Assembly: GCA_036397455.1 (NCBI GenBank)
Contig: DASWIX010000043.1
Span: forward strand, 7,153 to 71,152
Length of the DNA stretch: 64,000 nucleotides
Reading direction: 5' to 3'
Source: JADFNB01 sp036397455
GTDB lineage: Bacteria; Gemmatimonadota; Gemmatimonadetes; Gemmatimonadales; GWC2-71-9
Shown in pieces: positions 36,741-46,148 of the stretch; within the stretch, counting starts at the first letter, position 1, and each line of letters opens with the position of its first letter. The position numbers and the translations under genes were made by a program. Under the pieces are notes generated by a model that was given only the letters and a program-made list of their open reading frames with translations, was not told the DNA's origin and did no database searches.

Positions 36741-37514
36741 TCAGGCCACTCCAGAAACCTGCGGATACTGGCTCCACTCCCGCCCCTCCAGAATGCGTCC
36801 CCCCGCCTTCGCCGTCCTCCCACCCCACTGCTTCCAGAAGAACGGCACGCGCTTCCGAACGCAGATGTCACGCAGTTGCTTGGCCCATGGCGGATCGACG
36901 GGCCGAGCGTCAGGCCCGCTCTCACCGCCACCAATCACCCAATGAATCCCCTTGAGATCCAAGGAGGGCAACGGGCCGAGGAGGGGCTCGCATGAGAGGA
37001 ACCGGACGCGGGCATCCAGCATCCGAAGTTGATTCACGCGGAACAGCACTTCCTCGTCCTCCACCGATGTTCCCATCCAGATATGCTTCGGAATTCGCTT
37101 GAGCCCAAGGGACGGCCCGTGCTGCTTCCAGAACCGAACCGCTCGGCCCGGACGCTTGGTGAGTACCTGATAGATATGCCAGTCGGCCGTGAGCATCACT
37201 TCAAAGACCGCGCGTACGTAGTCGTCAGGTATATCGGCGTGGAAGAGGTCCGACATGGAGTTGACGAATATCATGCGCGGCTCGGACCACCGGATGGGAT
37301 AGTCCAGGCGTTCGGGCCAGAGCCGGACGGCGAACGGGTTCACCCGATTGTCGGGGGTATCCACGACGGGCTTCTGGCGGGTATACACGTCGAACAACCG
37401 CCGCTCGGCCAGCGTGGCCGCATAGCAATGATCGCACCCGCGGGTCACCTTCGTGCAGCCCGTGACCGGGTTCCAGGTCGCGTCGGTCCATTCGATTCCG
37501 GTGTGCTCGCCCAC
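36741..37514 (-). CDS. DUF5131 (phage Gp37/Gp68-like) three-Cys-motif protein
   Basis: The GTG at 37514, preceded by GGGAG, gives 257 residues beginning GEHTGIEWTDATWNP, the usual start of the family; an ATG-type frame 18 codons upstream is less convincing. GCTKVTRGCDHCYA supplies three Cys (CX7CX2C), arranged as for an iron-sulfur cluster in a radical-SAM-like barrel. SDLFHADIPDDYV, LTKRPGRAV, WMGTSVEDEE and CEPLLGP are typical further motifs, with GGESGPDARP before the terminal WKQWGG. It is immediately upstream of TcmP in the same run. Substrate unknown. Confidence 0.9.
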   Translation of the reverse strand: MGEHTGIEWTDATWNPVTGCTKVTRGCDHCYAATLAERRLFDVYTRQKPVVDTPDNRVNPFAVRLWPERLDYPIRWSEPRMIFVNSMSDLFHADIPDDYVRAVFEVMLTADWHIYQVLTKRPGRAVRFWKQHGPSLGLKRIPKHIWMGTSVEDEEVLFRVNQLRMLDARVRFLSCEPLLGPLPSLDLKGIHWVIGGGESGPDARPVDPPWAKQLRDICVRKRVPFFWKQWGGRTAKAGGRILEGREWSQYPQVSGVA

Positions 37515-37589
37515 GCGATCTCCCGTCAGCCGAACCACATGTCTCGAAATATCCTTATCCCTGCCCAACCACCGAGGCTGCCGCGCGAA

Positions 37590-37877
37590 CTATCCGATCG
37601 TCAGCCGCCGGTTCAAGATCGCCTGAACTCGTCGGAGGTCGAGGCTACCGAAGAACGGGTGCCAGGGTCGCGGCGCGATGAAGCCCATTCTCCCACCCCC
37701 GGCGTCCCAAACGGGGACCACCGTGCCGGCGAGGCGCGCAGCAGCAGCACTGAACTGCAACGCCCGTAGCACCATTTCACGTTGCCCCGGCGATTTCGAT
37801 GCGAACGTTCGATCCAAAGGCACGATGATCATTTCCTGCCCTTGCTCGCGGATATGGGCGATTTCGAGCGTCGTCAT
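37590..37877 (-). CDS. Small unknown protein between HsdM and DUF5131
   Basis: The ATG at 37877 has GGTGAGG upstream and gives 95 residues: MTTLEIAHIREQGQEMIIVP at the start, FASKSPGQREMVLRALQFSA in the middle and PRPWHPFFGSLDLRRVQAIL near the end. It looks like a compact alpha/beta protein. I do not recognise it. It lies 80 bases after hsdM and 75 bases before the DUF5131 start, on the same strand, so it probably belongs to the same transcript and could link the two systems. Confidence 0.6.
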   Translation of the reverse strand: MTTLEIAHIREQGQEMIIVPLDRTFASKSPGQREMVLRALQFSAAAARLAGTVVPVWDAGGGRMGFIAPRPWHPFFGSLDLRRVQAILNRRLTIG

Positions 37878-37957
37878 TGGCCTCACCCCACGGGATTCAT
37901 GACACCCGAATAAATACCGAATATCGCCAAGAAATCAAGAGCCCAACGCGGGTCCCC

Positions 37958-39463
37958 TCACCCCAACTCCTCCGCCACCCCCCGAAACTGCTCCAACGCC
38001 GCCGCCAGATCATCCGCGATCTCCTGCGCCAGCACCGCCGGATCCGCCAAGTCGTCGGAATCTTCCAGACTCTTATCCCGCAGCCAGAAGATGTCGAGAT
38101 TCAGCTTGTCCCGCTTGACCAGCTCATCGTACTCATACGCCCGCCACCGGCCATCGGGGTGCTTCTCGGCGTCCCAGGTGGACTTCCGCTTGTGGAGGGC
38201 ACCCGGTTTGTAGCACGCCACCAACTCATCCAGATCCGAGCGCTTGAGCGGGTTGGTCTTGAGCGTGAAGTGCATGTTGGTGCGGAGATCGTACACCCAC
38301 AGCTTCTTGGTCCATGCCTTTTCCTGCGCCGGCTTGGCGTCGAAGAACAGCACGTTGGCCTTGACCCCCTGGGCGTAGAAGATGCCCGTGGGGAGTCGGA
38401 GCAGGGTGTGCACGTCGAACTGCTGGAGCAGGTTCTTCCGCACGGTCTCACCCGCGCCGCCCTCAAACAGCACGTTGTCCGGCACCACGATGGCGCAGCG
38501 CCCGCCGGGCACCTTGAGCTGGCTCTTCACGTGCTGGACAAAGTTCAACTGCTTGTTCTTGGTGGTGACCCAGAAGTCCTGCCGCTCGTAGGCGTGTTCT
38601 TCCTTCTCGAGGTCGCCGTCCTCGCCGACGATGGTGATGCTGCTCTTCTTGCCGAACGGCGGGTTGGTGAGCACCAGCGTGTAGCGGTCCGAGCCCAGGC
38701 CCGCCAGGCTGTCAATGCCGGACTGAATGGGACAAGGATCCGCCTTGATGCCGTGGAGCAGGAGGTTCATCACACAGAGCCGAGCGGTATTGGGCACCAG
38801 GTCCGTGCCCACCACAAACCGCTCGCGCAGGTGCTTCTGCTGGGCGCGGTCGAGTTCCGAGCCGTGATGGTCCACGACGTACTGGTGCGCGGCGAGCAGA
38901 AATCCGCCCGTGCCGCACGCGGGGTCGCACACGGTGTCGTCGGGCTTCGGCTGGACGGCGTCCACGATGGCCTGAATCAGCGGCCGCGGGGTGAAGTACT
39001 GGCCGGCGCCTTTGGGCGACTCGGCGGCGCTCCAGTCGAGGAGGCCTTCGTATATGTCACCCTTCACGTCCGCGTCCATGGCCAGCCAGTCCTCAGCGTC
39101 GATCAGGTCGACGATGAGGCGCTTGAGCGTTGCCGGGCTTTGGATGTCGGGCTTGGCCCGCTTGAAGATCACGCCGAGCATCGCGTCCTGACGGGCGAGG
39201 TGCTCGATGGTCTTGCGGTACTGCGTCTCAAGTGCCTCGCCGTCTCGACTGAGAAGCTCGGGCCAGTTGTAGCGTCGGCCCTTCGCATCAGGGGGGATAG
39301 GGTCCTTGCGGTTGTACGGTGGTCGCGTCTGTTCGTCAGCCATCTTGAGGAAGAGGAGCATCGTGATCTGCTCCGTGTATCCCATGTACGACAGCCCGTC
39401 ATCCCGTAGGACATGGGCAAAGTTCTTCGCCTTGTTGACGATCTGGGAGGCCGTAGTCGTCAT
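37958..39463 (-). CDS. hsdM: Type I restriction-modification methyltransferase subunit HsdM
   Basis: The 501-residue protein has the HsdM N-terminal helical domain (YTEQITMLLFLKMADEQTRP) and the N6-adenine methyltransferase motifs: motif I DPACGTGGFLLAAH (residues 185-200) and motif IV TNPPFG. It methylates adenine in the target set by HsdS and works in an M2S complex. It overlaps HsdS by four bases (ATGA). It belongs to the branch with an EcoEI-like HsdR. Confidence 0.95.
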   Translation of the reverse strand: MTTTASQIVNKAKNFAHVLRDDGLSYMGYTEQITMLLFLKMADEQTRPPYNRKDPIPPDAKGRRYNWPELLSRDGEALETQYRKTIEHLARQDAMLGVIFKRAKPDIQSPATLKRLIVDLIDAEDWLAMDADVKGDIYEGLLDWSAAESPKGAGQYFTPRPLIQAIVDAVQPKPDDTVCDPACGTGGFLLAAHQYVVDHHGSELDRAQQKHLRERFVVGTDLVPNTARLCVMNLLLHGIKADPCPIQSGIDSLAGLGSDRYTLVLTNPPFGKKSSITIVGEDGDLEKEEHAYERQDFWVTTKNKQLNFVQHVKSQLKVPGGRCAIVVPDNVLFEGGAGETVRKNLLQQFDVHTLLRLPTGIFYAQGVKANVLFFDAKPAQEKAWTKKLWVYDLRTNMHFTLKTNPLKRSDLDELVACYKPGALHKRKSTWDAEKHPDGRWRAYEYDELVKRDKLNLDIFWLRDKSLEDSDDLADPAVLAQEIADDLAAALEQFRGVAEELG

Positions 39464-40884
39464 GCCACGAGGCCCCCGGAGAACGCTGCCGCGAGAATGG
39501 CTTGGCGCAGTCGTGCTGCACCTATGCTTGCCCTCAGCAATTGCTGCTCAACGTGTTGTACAGTACTACCAAGCTGTTCAAGTCGTTGCCCAATCACACG
39601 CTGCTCGGCGACTGGAGCCAACGGAACTGGGAATCGCTTGAGCATGGTCTGGTTGACTGACGCTAGGTTCACCGACTGCTTGCCAGCGCGCTGAAACCAG
39701 AGCCTTCCAAACGTGTTGCCGTGGACAGACACTAGTTCGGGAACGCACTCATCAGTCAGAAGTCGCAACCGAAATATGTGGTTTTGGTGAATGCACGGAT
39801 CAATCTCGCCCCGCCACACCCACCCTCTCCCCAACTTGTCTCGGTCGCCACCCTCTGTAAACAGAACATCTCCTGGCACGAGCCTGTAGCGATCGAGATC
39901 CGCTAGCGCTACGGGAATTGTCTTCATGACCCCAAGATCAAGGAAACCATTCTGAACGTTCGCAACCCTGAGGTATGGCACTTCAACACGATCTACACGC
40001 GCTTTTGTGCGTTGGCCCTTGGTGACACCACCTGCTACGTCGCCCAGGGCGTCTACCGTGGTCCAGACCCATGTGGGTGGAAGCGTCGGAAGCTCGTGCC
40101 GATCCGGCGCGTCAGGTAACGGGTACGCATCCTTCCACCCCTTGGGCGCGCGCACCCCCTTGGCTTCGTACTTGGCAAGCTGGTGGCCCTGCCAACGCTT
40201 CATTCTCGCCGCCAAGATGCGCTCTAACACTTTGGAGGCGGGCTCGACCTTGGGATTCGCCCTCCGCCACTCCTCCGTCAGCTTCCCCTCCACCGCCGCC
40301 TTGAGCACCGCCGCCCGGTACCGGGCGAGATTGGCCTTGGCGCGTTCGAGCGCTGTGACGCCGGCGTCGAGATCGGAGGAGAGTTCATCGAGCTTGTCCG
40401 CGACCCTGGCCTGCTCCTTCGGTGACGTCAGGCGAATTCGCGTATTGAGAAACTCCTCGTCTCGCGCTGCTGGCGGACTGGTGCCATAGGTCGGAATCGA
40501 ATGTATCAACCGGTCCTGTATCAACTGATAGAACAGAAACCGACTGTCCACGCCTTCCTTCGGGCGCAGAACGCAATAGGCGGTGGAACCAACGCTGCCG
40601 TCGAGTTCAGGCGGCACAATCGCGATGTTCTTGAGATAGGGACGCACGAGCGAGAAGACCACATCGCCCTCCCGAAGGGCCATACGCGCCCGACTCGGCG
40701 CCACGTCCTTTGGAAGGCGTTTGGGTTCGGCGATGCGCTGCCGCCGATTGTCGAGAGCGTCGATATCCACGTAGAGGAACTCGCCCGCACCTTCCTTCGA
40801 CGGATTGCGGGTTTCCCGCGGTTCGACGAGGTCACCGAGCCGAGCGTCCGTCCAAGCAGAACGCGAGCCGTTGTTCTTGCTCAC
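39460..40884 (-). CDS. hsdS: Type I restriction-modification specificity subunit HsdS
   Basis: The 474-residue protein has two target-recognition domains separated by long helices. The first ends with RIRLTSPKEQARVADKLDEL and a central coiled coil; the second begins LPPTWVWTTVDALGDV and ends with FPVPLAPVAEQRVIGQRLEQ. TRD sequences are poorly conserved, so the DNA target cannot be read. It overlaps both HsdR and HsdM by ATGA, so all three are co-translated. Confidence 0.93.
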   Translation of the reverse strand: MSKNNGSRSAWTDARLGDLVEPRETRNPSKEGAGEFLYVDIDALDNRRQRIAEPKRLPKDVAPSRARMALREGDVVFSLVRPYLKNIAIVPPELDGSVGSTAYCVLRPKEGVDSRFLFYQLIQDRLIHSIPTYGTSPPAARDEEFLNTRIRLTSPKEQARVADKLDELSSDLDAGVTALERAKANLARYRAAVLKAAVEGKLTEEWRRANPKVEPASKVLERILAARMKRWQGHQLAKYEAKGVRAPKGWKDAYPLPDAPDRHELPTLPPTWVWTTVDALGDVAGGVTKGQRTKARVDRVEVPYLRVANVQNGFLDLGVMKTIPVALADLDRYRLVPGDVLFTEGGDRDKLGRGWVWRGEIDPCIHQNHIFRLRLLTDECVPELVSVHGNTFGRLWFQRAGKQSVNLASVNQTMLKRFPVPLAPVAEQRVIGQRLEQLGSTVQHVEQQLLRASIGAARLRQAILAAAFSGGLVA

Positions 40885-43673
40885 GCAGCCAACCTCTCAT
40901 TCAGCTCGTTCACGATCACCGTCAAGCGCTCCCCGAACAGCTTGTACGCCTTCCCCTTGCCGCCCATTCCGACAAACGGCGTCGAATCGAAGTCCTCATC
41001 CTCCATGGCCAGGCTCAACGTGATGTGATCCTTGATGGCCTCAAGCCACCGCATCTGCTCCTCCGTGAACATCACACCCGCACCCTCCTTCTCGGCCAGC
41101 CAATCCAACCAGCGTCCCTCCACTGTCGCTCGGCGCGGCACGAGCGGCGTCTCGGGGTTGATCGCGTGCCGCACGATTTCCACCAGGTCGGCGAGGATCG
41201 TGCCGCCGCGGCCCTTGACCGCCTTGGGCTCCACCGCCTCGAACGCGCGCCACAATCGCGCCTCCGGCTCGGCCAACGTCAGCGGCGGACGCTGCAACGC
41301 CTTCCGCAACTCCTTCACATGCTCAAACCGGAGTCCCGTGCGGTACGGCTGACTATAGAGAATCTGCAACGCCTCGATCTCGTCCTTATGCTCCTCGAGG
41401 AACTGCCGGAAACTGGCAATGGTCTGCCGCGCCTTGTCCGCGGCTTGAGCGTCAAACCCCGCCTTGAGCAACTGGTCCCGGCTCAGCTCGTCTATCACCT
41501 GTTCCACCGACCGGTGCACCGCCATGATCGCGTCCCGCACCTTGGGGTCGGTGAACGGCTTCAACGCCTCCCGCATCCGCCGCTGTTCCACCTTCTTCCG
41601 CTGCTCTTCCGTCGGCGCAGCGTCCTCGTGCAACCCGAACTCCGTTTTCGCCTGGGCGACCGTTTCGTCCGCATCAATGCTCGTGAACAGATCGGCCGTC
41701 AGCGACTCGATAGTCTTGCCTCCTGCCTTTTCCGTGAAATCAGCGAGCTCTGCGGCCTCGGAATGCCGCGCCAGTCGCGCCAATCGCGCGCCAAGCGACG
41801 ACACCAGGTCTTCGTGCGCTCGGCCCATCGCCGCCAGGCCCAGCAGCTTGTCGAGCGGAATCGTGGGCTTGCGGTCGAGTGGCTTGGAATGGGTCTTGTC
41901 CCGCTCGCACACGCCCACCGCGTCCACGATCACGAAATGGTCCTTGGCCTGGGCGTCGGGCGTCACGCCGCGCAGGTCGTCGGCACCAATCACCCGCACG
42001 CCGCGGCCCTTCATCTGCTCGAAGTACGACGCCGAGGCGATGTTGCGCATGAAGAGCAGACACTCGAGCGCCTTGACGTCGGTACCCGTCGCGATCATGT
42101 CCACCGTGACCGCGATGCGCGGGAAGTAGGAATTGCGGAACTCCTGGAGCACGGCGTGGGGATCACCCGTGGTCTTGGACGTGATCTTCTGGCAGAAATC
42201 GTTCCCCTTGCCGAACTCTTCCCGGATGATTTGGACAATGTCCTCGGCGTGATTGTCCGTCTTGGCGAACACGAGCGTCTTGGGTACCTCGGTGCGCCCC
42301 GGAAAGATCTCGGTGAACAGCCGGTCCCGGAACGTGCGGACCACCGTCCTGATCTGGTCGGGACTTACCACGTCCCGGTCGAGTTGATTGGCGGTGTAGG
42401 TGAGATCGTCCTCCAGCTCCGCCCGCCTCTCCTCGCGTGTTCGCCTGTCGCGGTACGGGATGAACACACCCGCTTCCTTGACCACCGTCGACCCCTGCGT
42501 ACCAATGGCCGTCCGGATCTGGTACACGTCGTAGCCCACGTTCACGCCATCGGCCACCGCGTGTTCGTGCGAGTAGTCCTGCACCAGGTTGCCATTGAAA
42601 AAGCCGAGCGTCTGGTTGGTGGGCGTCGCGGTGAGCCCGATCAGGAAGGCATCAAAGTACTCCAGCACCTGCCGCCACACATTGTAGATGGACCGGTGAC
42701 ACTCATCGATGATGATGAAATCGAACGCCTCGATCGGCAGGTCAGGATTGTACTCCACCGGCGCCGGTTCCTTGCGGTCGAACGGCGACTCCAGCTCGAA
42801 CCACGAGGTCTCCTCGTTCTCTTCCTCCAGCTCTTCGCCCTGAAGAATCGAGTACAGCCGCTGAATGGTCGAGATGCAGACCTTGCTCGCCGGGTCCACC
42901 GTATTCCTGGCCAACCGCTGGACCGCATACTCCTCGGTGAAGTTGTAGTGCTTGCCGTAGGAGCTCACGTACTGCTGGAACTCGTTGAGCGTCTGCCGGC
43001 CCAGGTTGTTGCGGTCCACCATAAAGAGAATGCGCCGCGCATCGGCAAACCGGAGCAGGCGGTAGCACAGGGAGGCGGCGGTGAAGGTCTTGCCGCTGCC
43101 CGTCGCCATCTGGACCAGCGCTCGCGGGCGATTGGCCGCCAGCGACGATTCCAGGTTCCGGATGGCGTCGATCTGCACCGTCCAGAGCTTCCCTTCGGTC
43201 AGGGGCGGCATGTGCTGCAGTCGCTCCCGCAGTTGGGCGTCGAGCCCTACCAGCCGTACCAGCTCCCCGGGCCGATGAAACGCAAACACCCGCCGGCTAC
43301 GCGGATCAGGATCCAGATCGTTGATGAACTGGGTCTCGGTGCCCTTCGACAGATAGTGGAACGGGAGCGGCAACCGGTGGGAAGGCACCTCGGCGTCAAG
43401 CCCGTAAGCGTAGTTCCGGGCCTGGCCTTCCACGCCACTCAAGGAATGCGTCGCGGGCTTGGCTTCCACCACGCCAATGGCCTGCGCGTCGGCATAGAGC
43501 AGGTAGTCCACCGATCCCCGCTTGCCATCGGGCTTCACGACGGGGAACTCGCGCACGGCCACTCCCGGAGCCGCATGGATGTTCATGGACGCACGGTCTT
43601 GAACCGCCCAGCCACAGGCCTCGAGCTGGCGGTCGATCACTTCGCGTGCCCTGTCTTCGGGTTTTACCAACAC
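40881..43673 (-). CDS. hsdR: Type I restriction endonuclease subunit HsdR
   Basis: The 930-residue protein has an N-terminal PD-(D/E)XK nuclease domain (SVDYLLYADAQAIGVVEAKP), then helicase motor motifs: MATGSGKTFTA (Walker A), IIDECHRS (DEAD-like box), FLIGLTATPTN and the later VTVDMIATGTDV and GRGVRVIG. The C-terminal 300 residues are EcoEI R_C-like. It translocates and cuts unmodified DNA with HsdMS. The start taken is GTG 43673. No truncation or frameshift is seen, so the system looks intact. Confidence 0.94.
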   Translation of the reverse strand: MLVKPEDRAREVIDRQLEACGWAVQDRASMNIHAAPGVAVREFPVVKPDGKRGSVDYLLYADAQAIGVVEAKPATHSLSGVEGQARNYAYGLDAEVPSHRLPLPFHYLSKGTETQFINDLDPDPRSRRVFAFHRPGELVRLVGLDAQLRERLQHMPPLTEGKLWTVQIDAIRNLESSLAANRPRALVQMATGSGKTFTAASLCYRLLRFADARRILFMVDRNNLGRQTLNEFQQYVSSYGKHYNFTEEYAVQRLARNTVDPASKVCISTIQRLYSILQGEELEEENEETSWFELESPFDRKEPAPVEYNPDLPIEAFDFIIIDECHRSIYNVWRQVLEYFDAFLIGLTATPTNQTLGFFNGNLVQDYSHEHAVADGVNVGYDVYQIRTAIGTQGSTVVKEAGVFIPYRDRRTREERRAELEDDLTYTANQLDRDVVSPDQIRTVVRTFRDRLFTEIFPGRTEVPKTLVFAKTDNHAEDIVQIIREEFGKGNDFCQKITSKTTGDPHAVLQEFRNSYFPRIAVTVDMIATGTDVKALECLLFMRNIASASYFEQMKGRGVRVIGADDLRGVTPDAQAKDHFVIVDAVGVCERDKTHSKPLDRKPTIPLDKLLGLAAMGRAHEDLVSSLGARLARLARHSEAAELADFTEKAGGKTIESLTADLFTSIDADETVAQAKTEFGLHEDAAPTEEQRKKVEQRRMREALKPFTDPKVRDAIMAVHRSVEQVIDELSRDQLLKAGFDAQAADKARQTIASFRQFLEEHKDEIEALQILYSQPYRTGLRFEHVKELRKALQRPPLTLAEPEARLWRAFEAVEPKAVKGRGGTILADLVEIVRHAINPETPLVPRRATVEGRWLDWLAEKEGAGVMFTEEQMRWLEAIKDHITLSLAMEDEDFDSTPFVGMGGKGKAYKLFGERLTVIVNELNERLAA

Positions 43674-43990
43674 ACCACCTGGCAGGCCCCGTCGCCGGTT
43701 TCAACGCAGGCCGCCCGTCGGCCCAGCACCAGCGACAAGTTGTTGCCGGGATGGGACATGCGCCAGATGGACGGCGGGAGTGGACCGAAGGCCGCGCGCG
43801 CCGGCAGGCGGCGTCGCCCTGATGGCGTTGCCGATGCCTCGAAGAGGGGCGGAACGCACCGCGTCGCCCGCCGCTTGCACTCCCAGCACGCGTCACCGAA
43901 CAGCTGGTCTGGGTGCAGGTGTGGCGGAACCTGGCAGACGCGGACCGCGCGCACGTTTCGGCGCAAGCCCGTGTGGGTTGACGACACCAG

Positions 43991-44056
43991 GCGCGGCAGG
44001 AGGCCGGCCTGTCTCAGGCTGAGCTTGCCAAGAGGGTTGGCGTCAGCCAACAACAG
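43991..44056 (+). pseudogene. Relic of the HicB-like HTH
   Basis: The stretch translates ARQEAGLSQAELAKRVGVSQ followed by QQ before losing similarity. It matches the HTH of the frame at 28713-29063 (residues from about 60) at most positions, in DNA as well as protein. Upstream and downstream parts are missing. Confidence 0.6.
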
Positions 44057-44116
44057 TCACGGCAAGGAGGATGCTGGCGGTGGGCTGACATGCCCCACGC
44101 GAACACGGAGGGTACG

Positions 44117-44223
44117 GTGAAAGCACTCGCTCCGGTCGCACTCGCCAATGACATTCCCGGCGAGCGCCTGGCGGCCGGGAACGTCGGCACCATCGTTCAC
44201 GTGCATGATGACGACCATTTTCG
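44117..44223 (+). pseudogene. 3'-truncated DUF4926 relic
   Basis: From GTG 44117 the frame reads MKALAPVALANDIPGERLAA and GNVGTIVHVHDDDHF, matching residues 1-37 of the intact gene at 29765-29980, then similarity ends abruptly. It is inverted relative to the intact copy. Confidence 0.65.
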
Positions 44224-44297
44224 AGCGATCCCACCCCATCGTTCACGGTCCCCGCGACGTTCCCGTCGCGCCGATCGATGCGTTAGCGGACGCACGC

Positions 44298-45902
44298 TCA
44301 CTCGCCCGCGGCGATCATCGGTGTCCGTTCGCCGAGCGGGACGTGCGCTTCCCACCACGCACGCGCATGATCCTGCGTCCACTCGCGTTCGCACTCCACG
44401 CGATCGAGTTGCGCGAGTAGCGCGCGCGCCGAGGCGGGGCGCCGTTCGCGCTCCTTCTCCAGACAACTCATGACGATCCGTTCGAGCGATGCCGGCACGG
44501 CGATCTCGGTGCGTTGCGATACGGGAACGGGTGCGGCGTTGATGTGCTGGGCCAGCAGCGCCATCGGTGTCGCTCCCTGGAACACCAACTGGCCGGTCAG
44601 CATCCAGTAGGCCGTACAGCCCAGTGCGTAGAGATCGACGCGCCCGTCGAGATCCGTCATGCCAAGGGCCTGTTCCGGCGCGATAAACGCCGGTGTGCCA
44701 CCCACCATGTTCTCGCTCGTAAGGTGCACCGGCGATTCGTCACCGTCGCTTCCCTTCACCAGGCCGAAATCCAATACCTTGACGAAGTCGAATTCCTCGC
44801 CGTAGCGGCTGACGTGAATGTTCGCCGGCTTGATGTCGCGGTGGACGAGTCCGTTCGCATGCGCTTCGGAGAGTGATCGACAGATCTGGCGGAGCAGGAA
44901 CACCGTGCGGGGGGCCGGAACGGGACCGAACCGCTCGACGAGCGTCGCGGCATCGATCCCGTGCAGGAGTTCCATCACGTAGTAGAACGTCCCGTCCGTG
45001 GCGACGCCGAAGTCGTACAGCTCGACGGTGTGTGGCGACCGGAGTCCGGCCGTGGCCTGCGCCTCTCGCTCGAAGCGTCGCTGAGCGACCTCCGGGCCGC
45101 CGGGATTCGTGCCCAGGACTTCGGGTCGAATCAGTTTGATCGCGGCCGGCCGAGCGAGCATGCGGTGGCGCGCGCGCCATACCTCGCCCATCCCGCCGGC
45201 CCCAAGACGTTCCTCGAGGTGATAGCTCCCCAACTGGCGGGCCTCGACCACTTCCTTGCCCAGTCCGTGGACCGTGCGCGCGCCGAGGTAGGCGAAGACG
45301 ACCGCGAGCCCGGGATTGAGAACCGACTGGAGATAGGTGTCCGCCGTCGTCTCGATGGCGCCAAACACGTCGAGCACGCCCATGGAGACCGGCGACATCG
45401 CTGCCGCGGCCATCGCGCCCCACAACAAGCGCCGTGGCGGACCGGGCATGATCAGGGGGAAAAGGATGACGATCCCGGGAATCCATGTCATCTCCGGCAG
45501 CGTGGCGAGCATCCGGTAGTCGCCCCAGTATGCCACGATGCCGATGGTGAAGCAGATCGCGACCTCGTACGCTTGCCCGAGGGTCAGCAATCCCTCGGCG
45601 GGCGCGTGCGGATCGCGTGCTCGCCACCAGAGCACCGCGGACAGAGTGATGGGCACCACGTGCAGCCAGAGGAAGCGGGCACTTTCCCAGAAACGCTGCG
45701 GCATCTGATCGCCCAGCAAGGTGGCGGCCAGTGCGATCCCCCCCACGATGACCGGGCCGAGCGCAAACCCGGCCACGACGAGTAGCGCGAACAGCCGCAC
45801 GCGGGCACGGACCTGTTCCATGAGGTCCGGAGGGAGCCCCGAGGCACGCTTCAAGTCCGGTCGAGGCGCGGCGGGAGGCAGCAACGTGATCCGTTCGTTC
45901 AT
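44298..45902 (-). CDS. Membrane Ser/Thr protein kinase with C-terminal kinase domain
   Basis: The ATG at 45902 gives 534 residues. Unlike the usual Pkn layout, the N-terminal 200 residues carry about five or six hydrophobic helices (LFALLVVAGFALGPVIVGG; WLHVVPITLSAVLW; IVILFPLIMPGPP). The kinase domain follows: GAGGMGEVWRARH, AIKLIRP, HRDIKPANIHV, DFGLVKG and GGTPAFIAPEQAL. It ends with a short basic tail. The membrane part could sense a signal. It lies next to, and is transcribed away from, the S10 peptidase gene. Confidence 0.9.
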   Translation of the reverse strand: MNERITLLPPAAPRPDLKRASGLPPDLMEQVRARVRLFALLVVAGFALGPVIVGGIALAATLLGDQMPQRFWESARFLWLHVVPITLSAVLWWRARDPHAPAEGLLTLGQAYEVAICFTIGIVAYWGDYRMLATLPEMTWIPGIVILFPLIMPGPPRRLLWGAMAAAAMSPVSMGVLDVFGAIETTADTYLQSVLNPGLAVVFAYLGARTVHGLGKEVVEARQLGSYHLEERLGAGGMGEVWRARHRMLARPAAIKLIRPEVLGTNPGGPEVAQRRFEREAQATAGLRSPHTVELYDFGVATDGTFYYVMELLHGIDAATLVERFGPVPAPRTVFLLRQICRSLSEAHANGLVHRDIKPANIHVSRYGEEFDFVKVLDFGLVKGSDGDESPVHLTSENMVGGTPAFIAPEQALGMTDLDGRVDLYALGCTAYWMLTGQLVFQGATPMALLAQHINAAPVPVSQRTEIAVPASLERIVMSCLEKERERRPASARALLAQLDRVECEREWTQDHARAWWEAHVPLGERTPMIAAGE

Positions 45903-46148
45903 GCTCGATTCCGTATGAGTCACCCGATAGTAGTCCTCCACCGGTGAGGCGTCGAGTGTGCTGTCGCCGCCCGCGCACCTCCCCGCATCCGCGCGCGGCC
46001 CCGTGCGGCGGTGCCCGCATGCTCTCGCCCCCTTTGCCGATTCGCGTTACCATTACGGGCCCCGGCCAACTGGACGGAGCGTTCTGGAGCGCGCAACGCG
46101 CGCGGCGCGCCGCGAGTTCCCACAGCCTCTGGACAACGAGGAGTCATC

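Larger units (their letters stand above)
43674..44297. other. Gene-poor junction with relics
   Basis: Between hsdR and the kinase gene no intact gene is recognised. It holds two identifiable relics (HTH at 43991-44056, DUF4926 at 44117-44223). A 129-codon minus-strand frame at 43664-44053 is Cys/Arg-rich with no recognised motif. I treat the interval as scar sequence at the right edge of the island. Confidence 0.5.

Noticed and set aside
43664..44053. Cys/Arg-rich minus-strand frame just upstream of hsdR
   Set aside because: No recognised motif, and it overlaps the HTH relic on the other strand; composition fits a GC-rich shadow frame.
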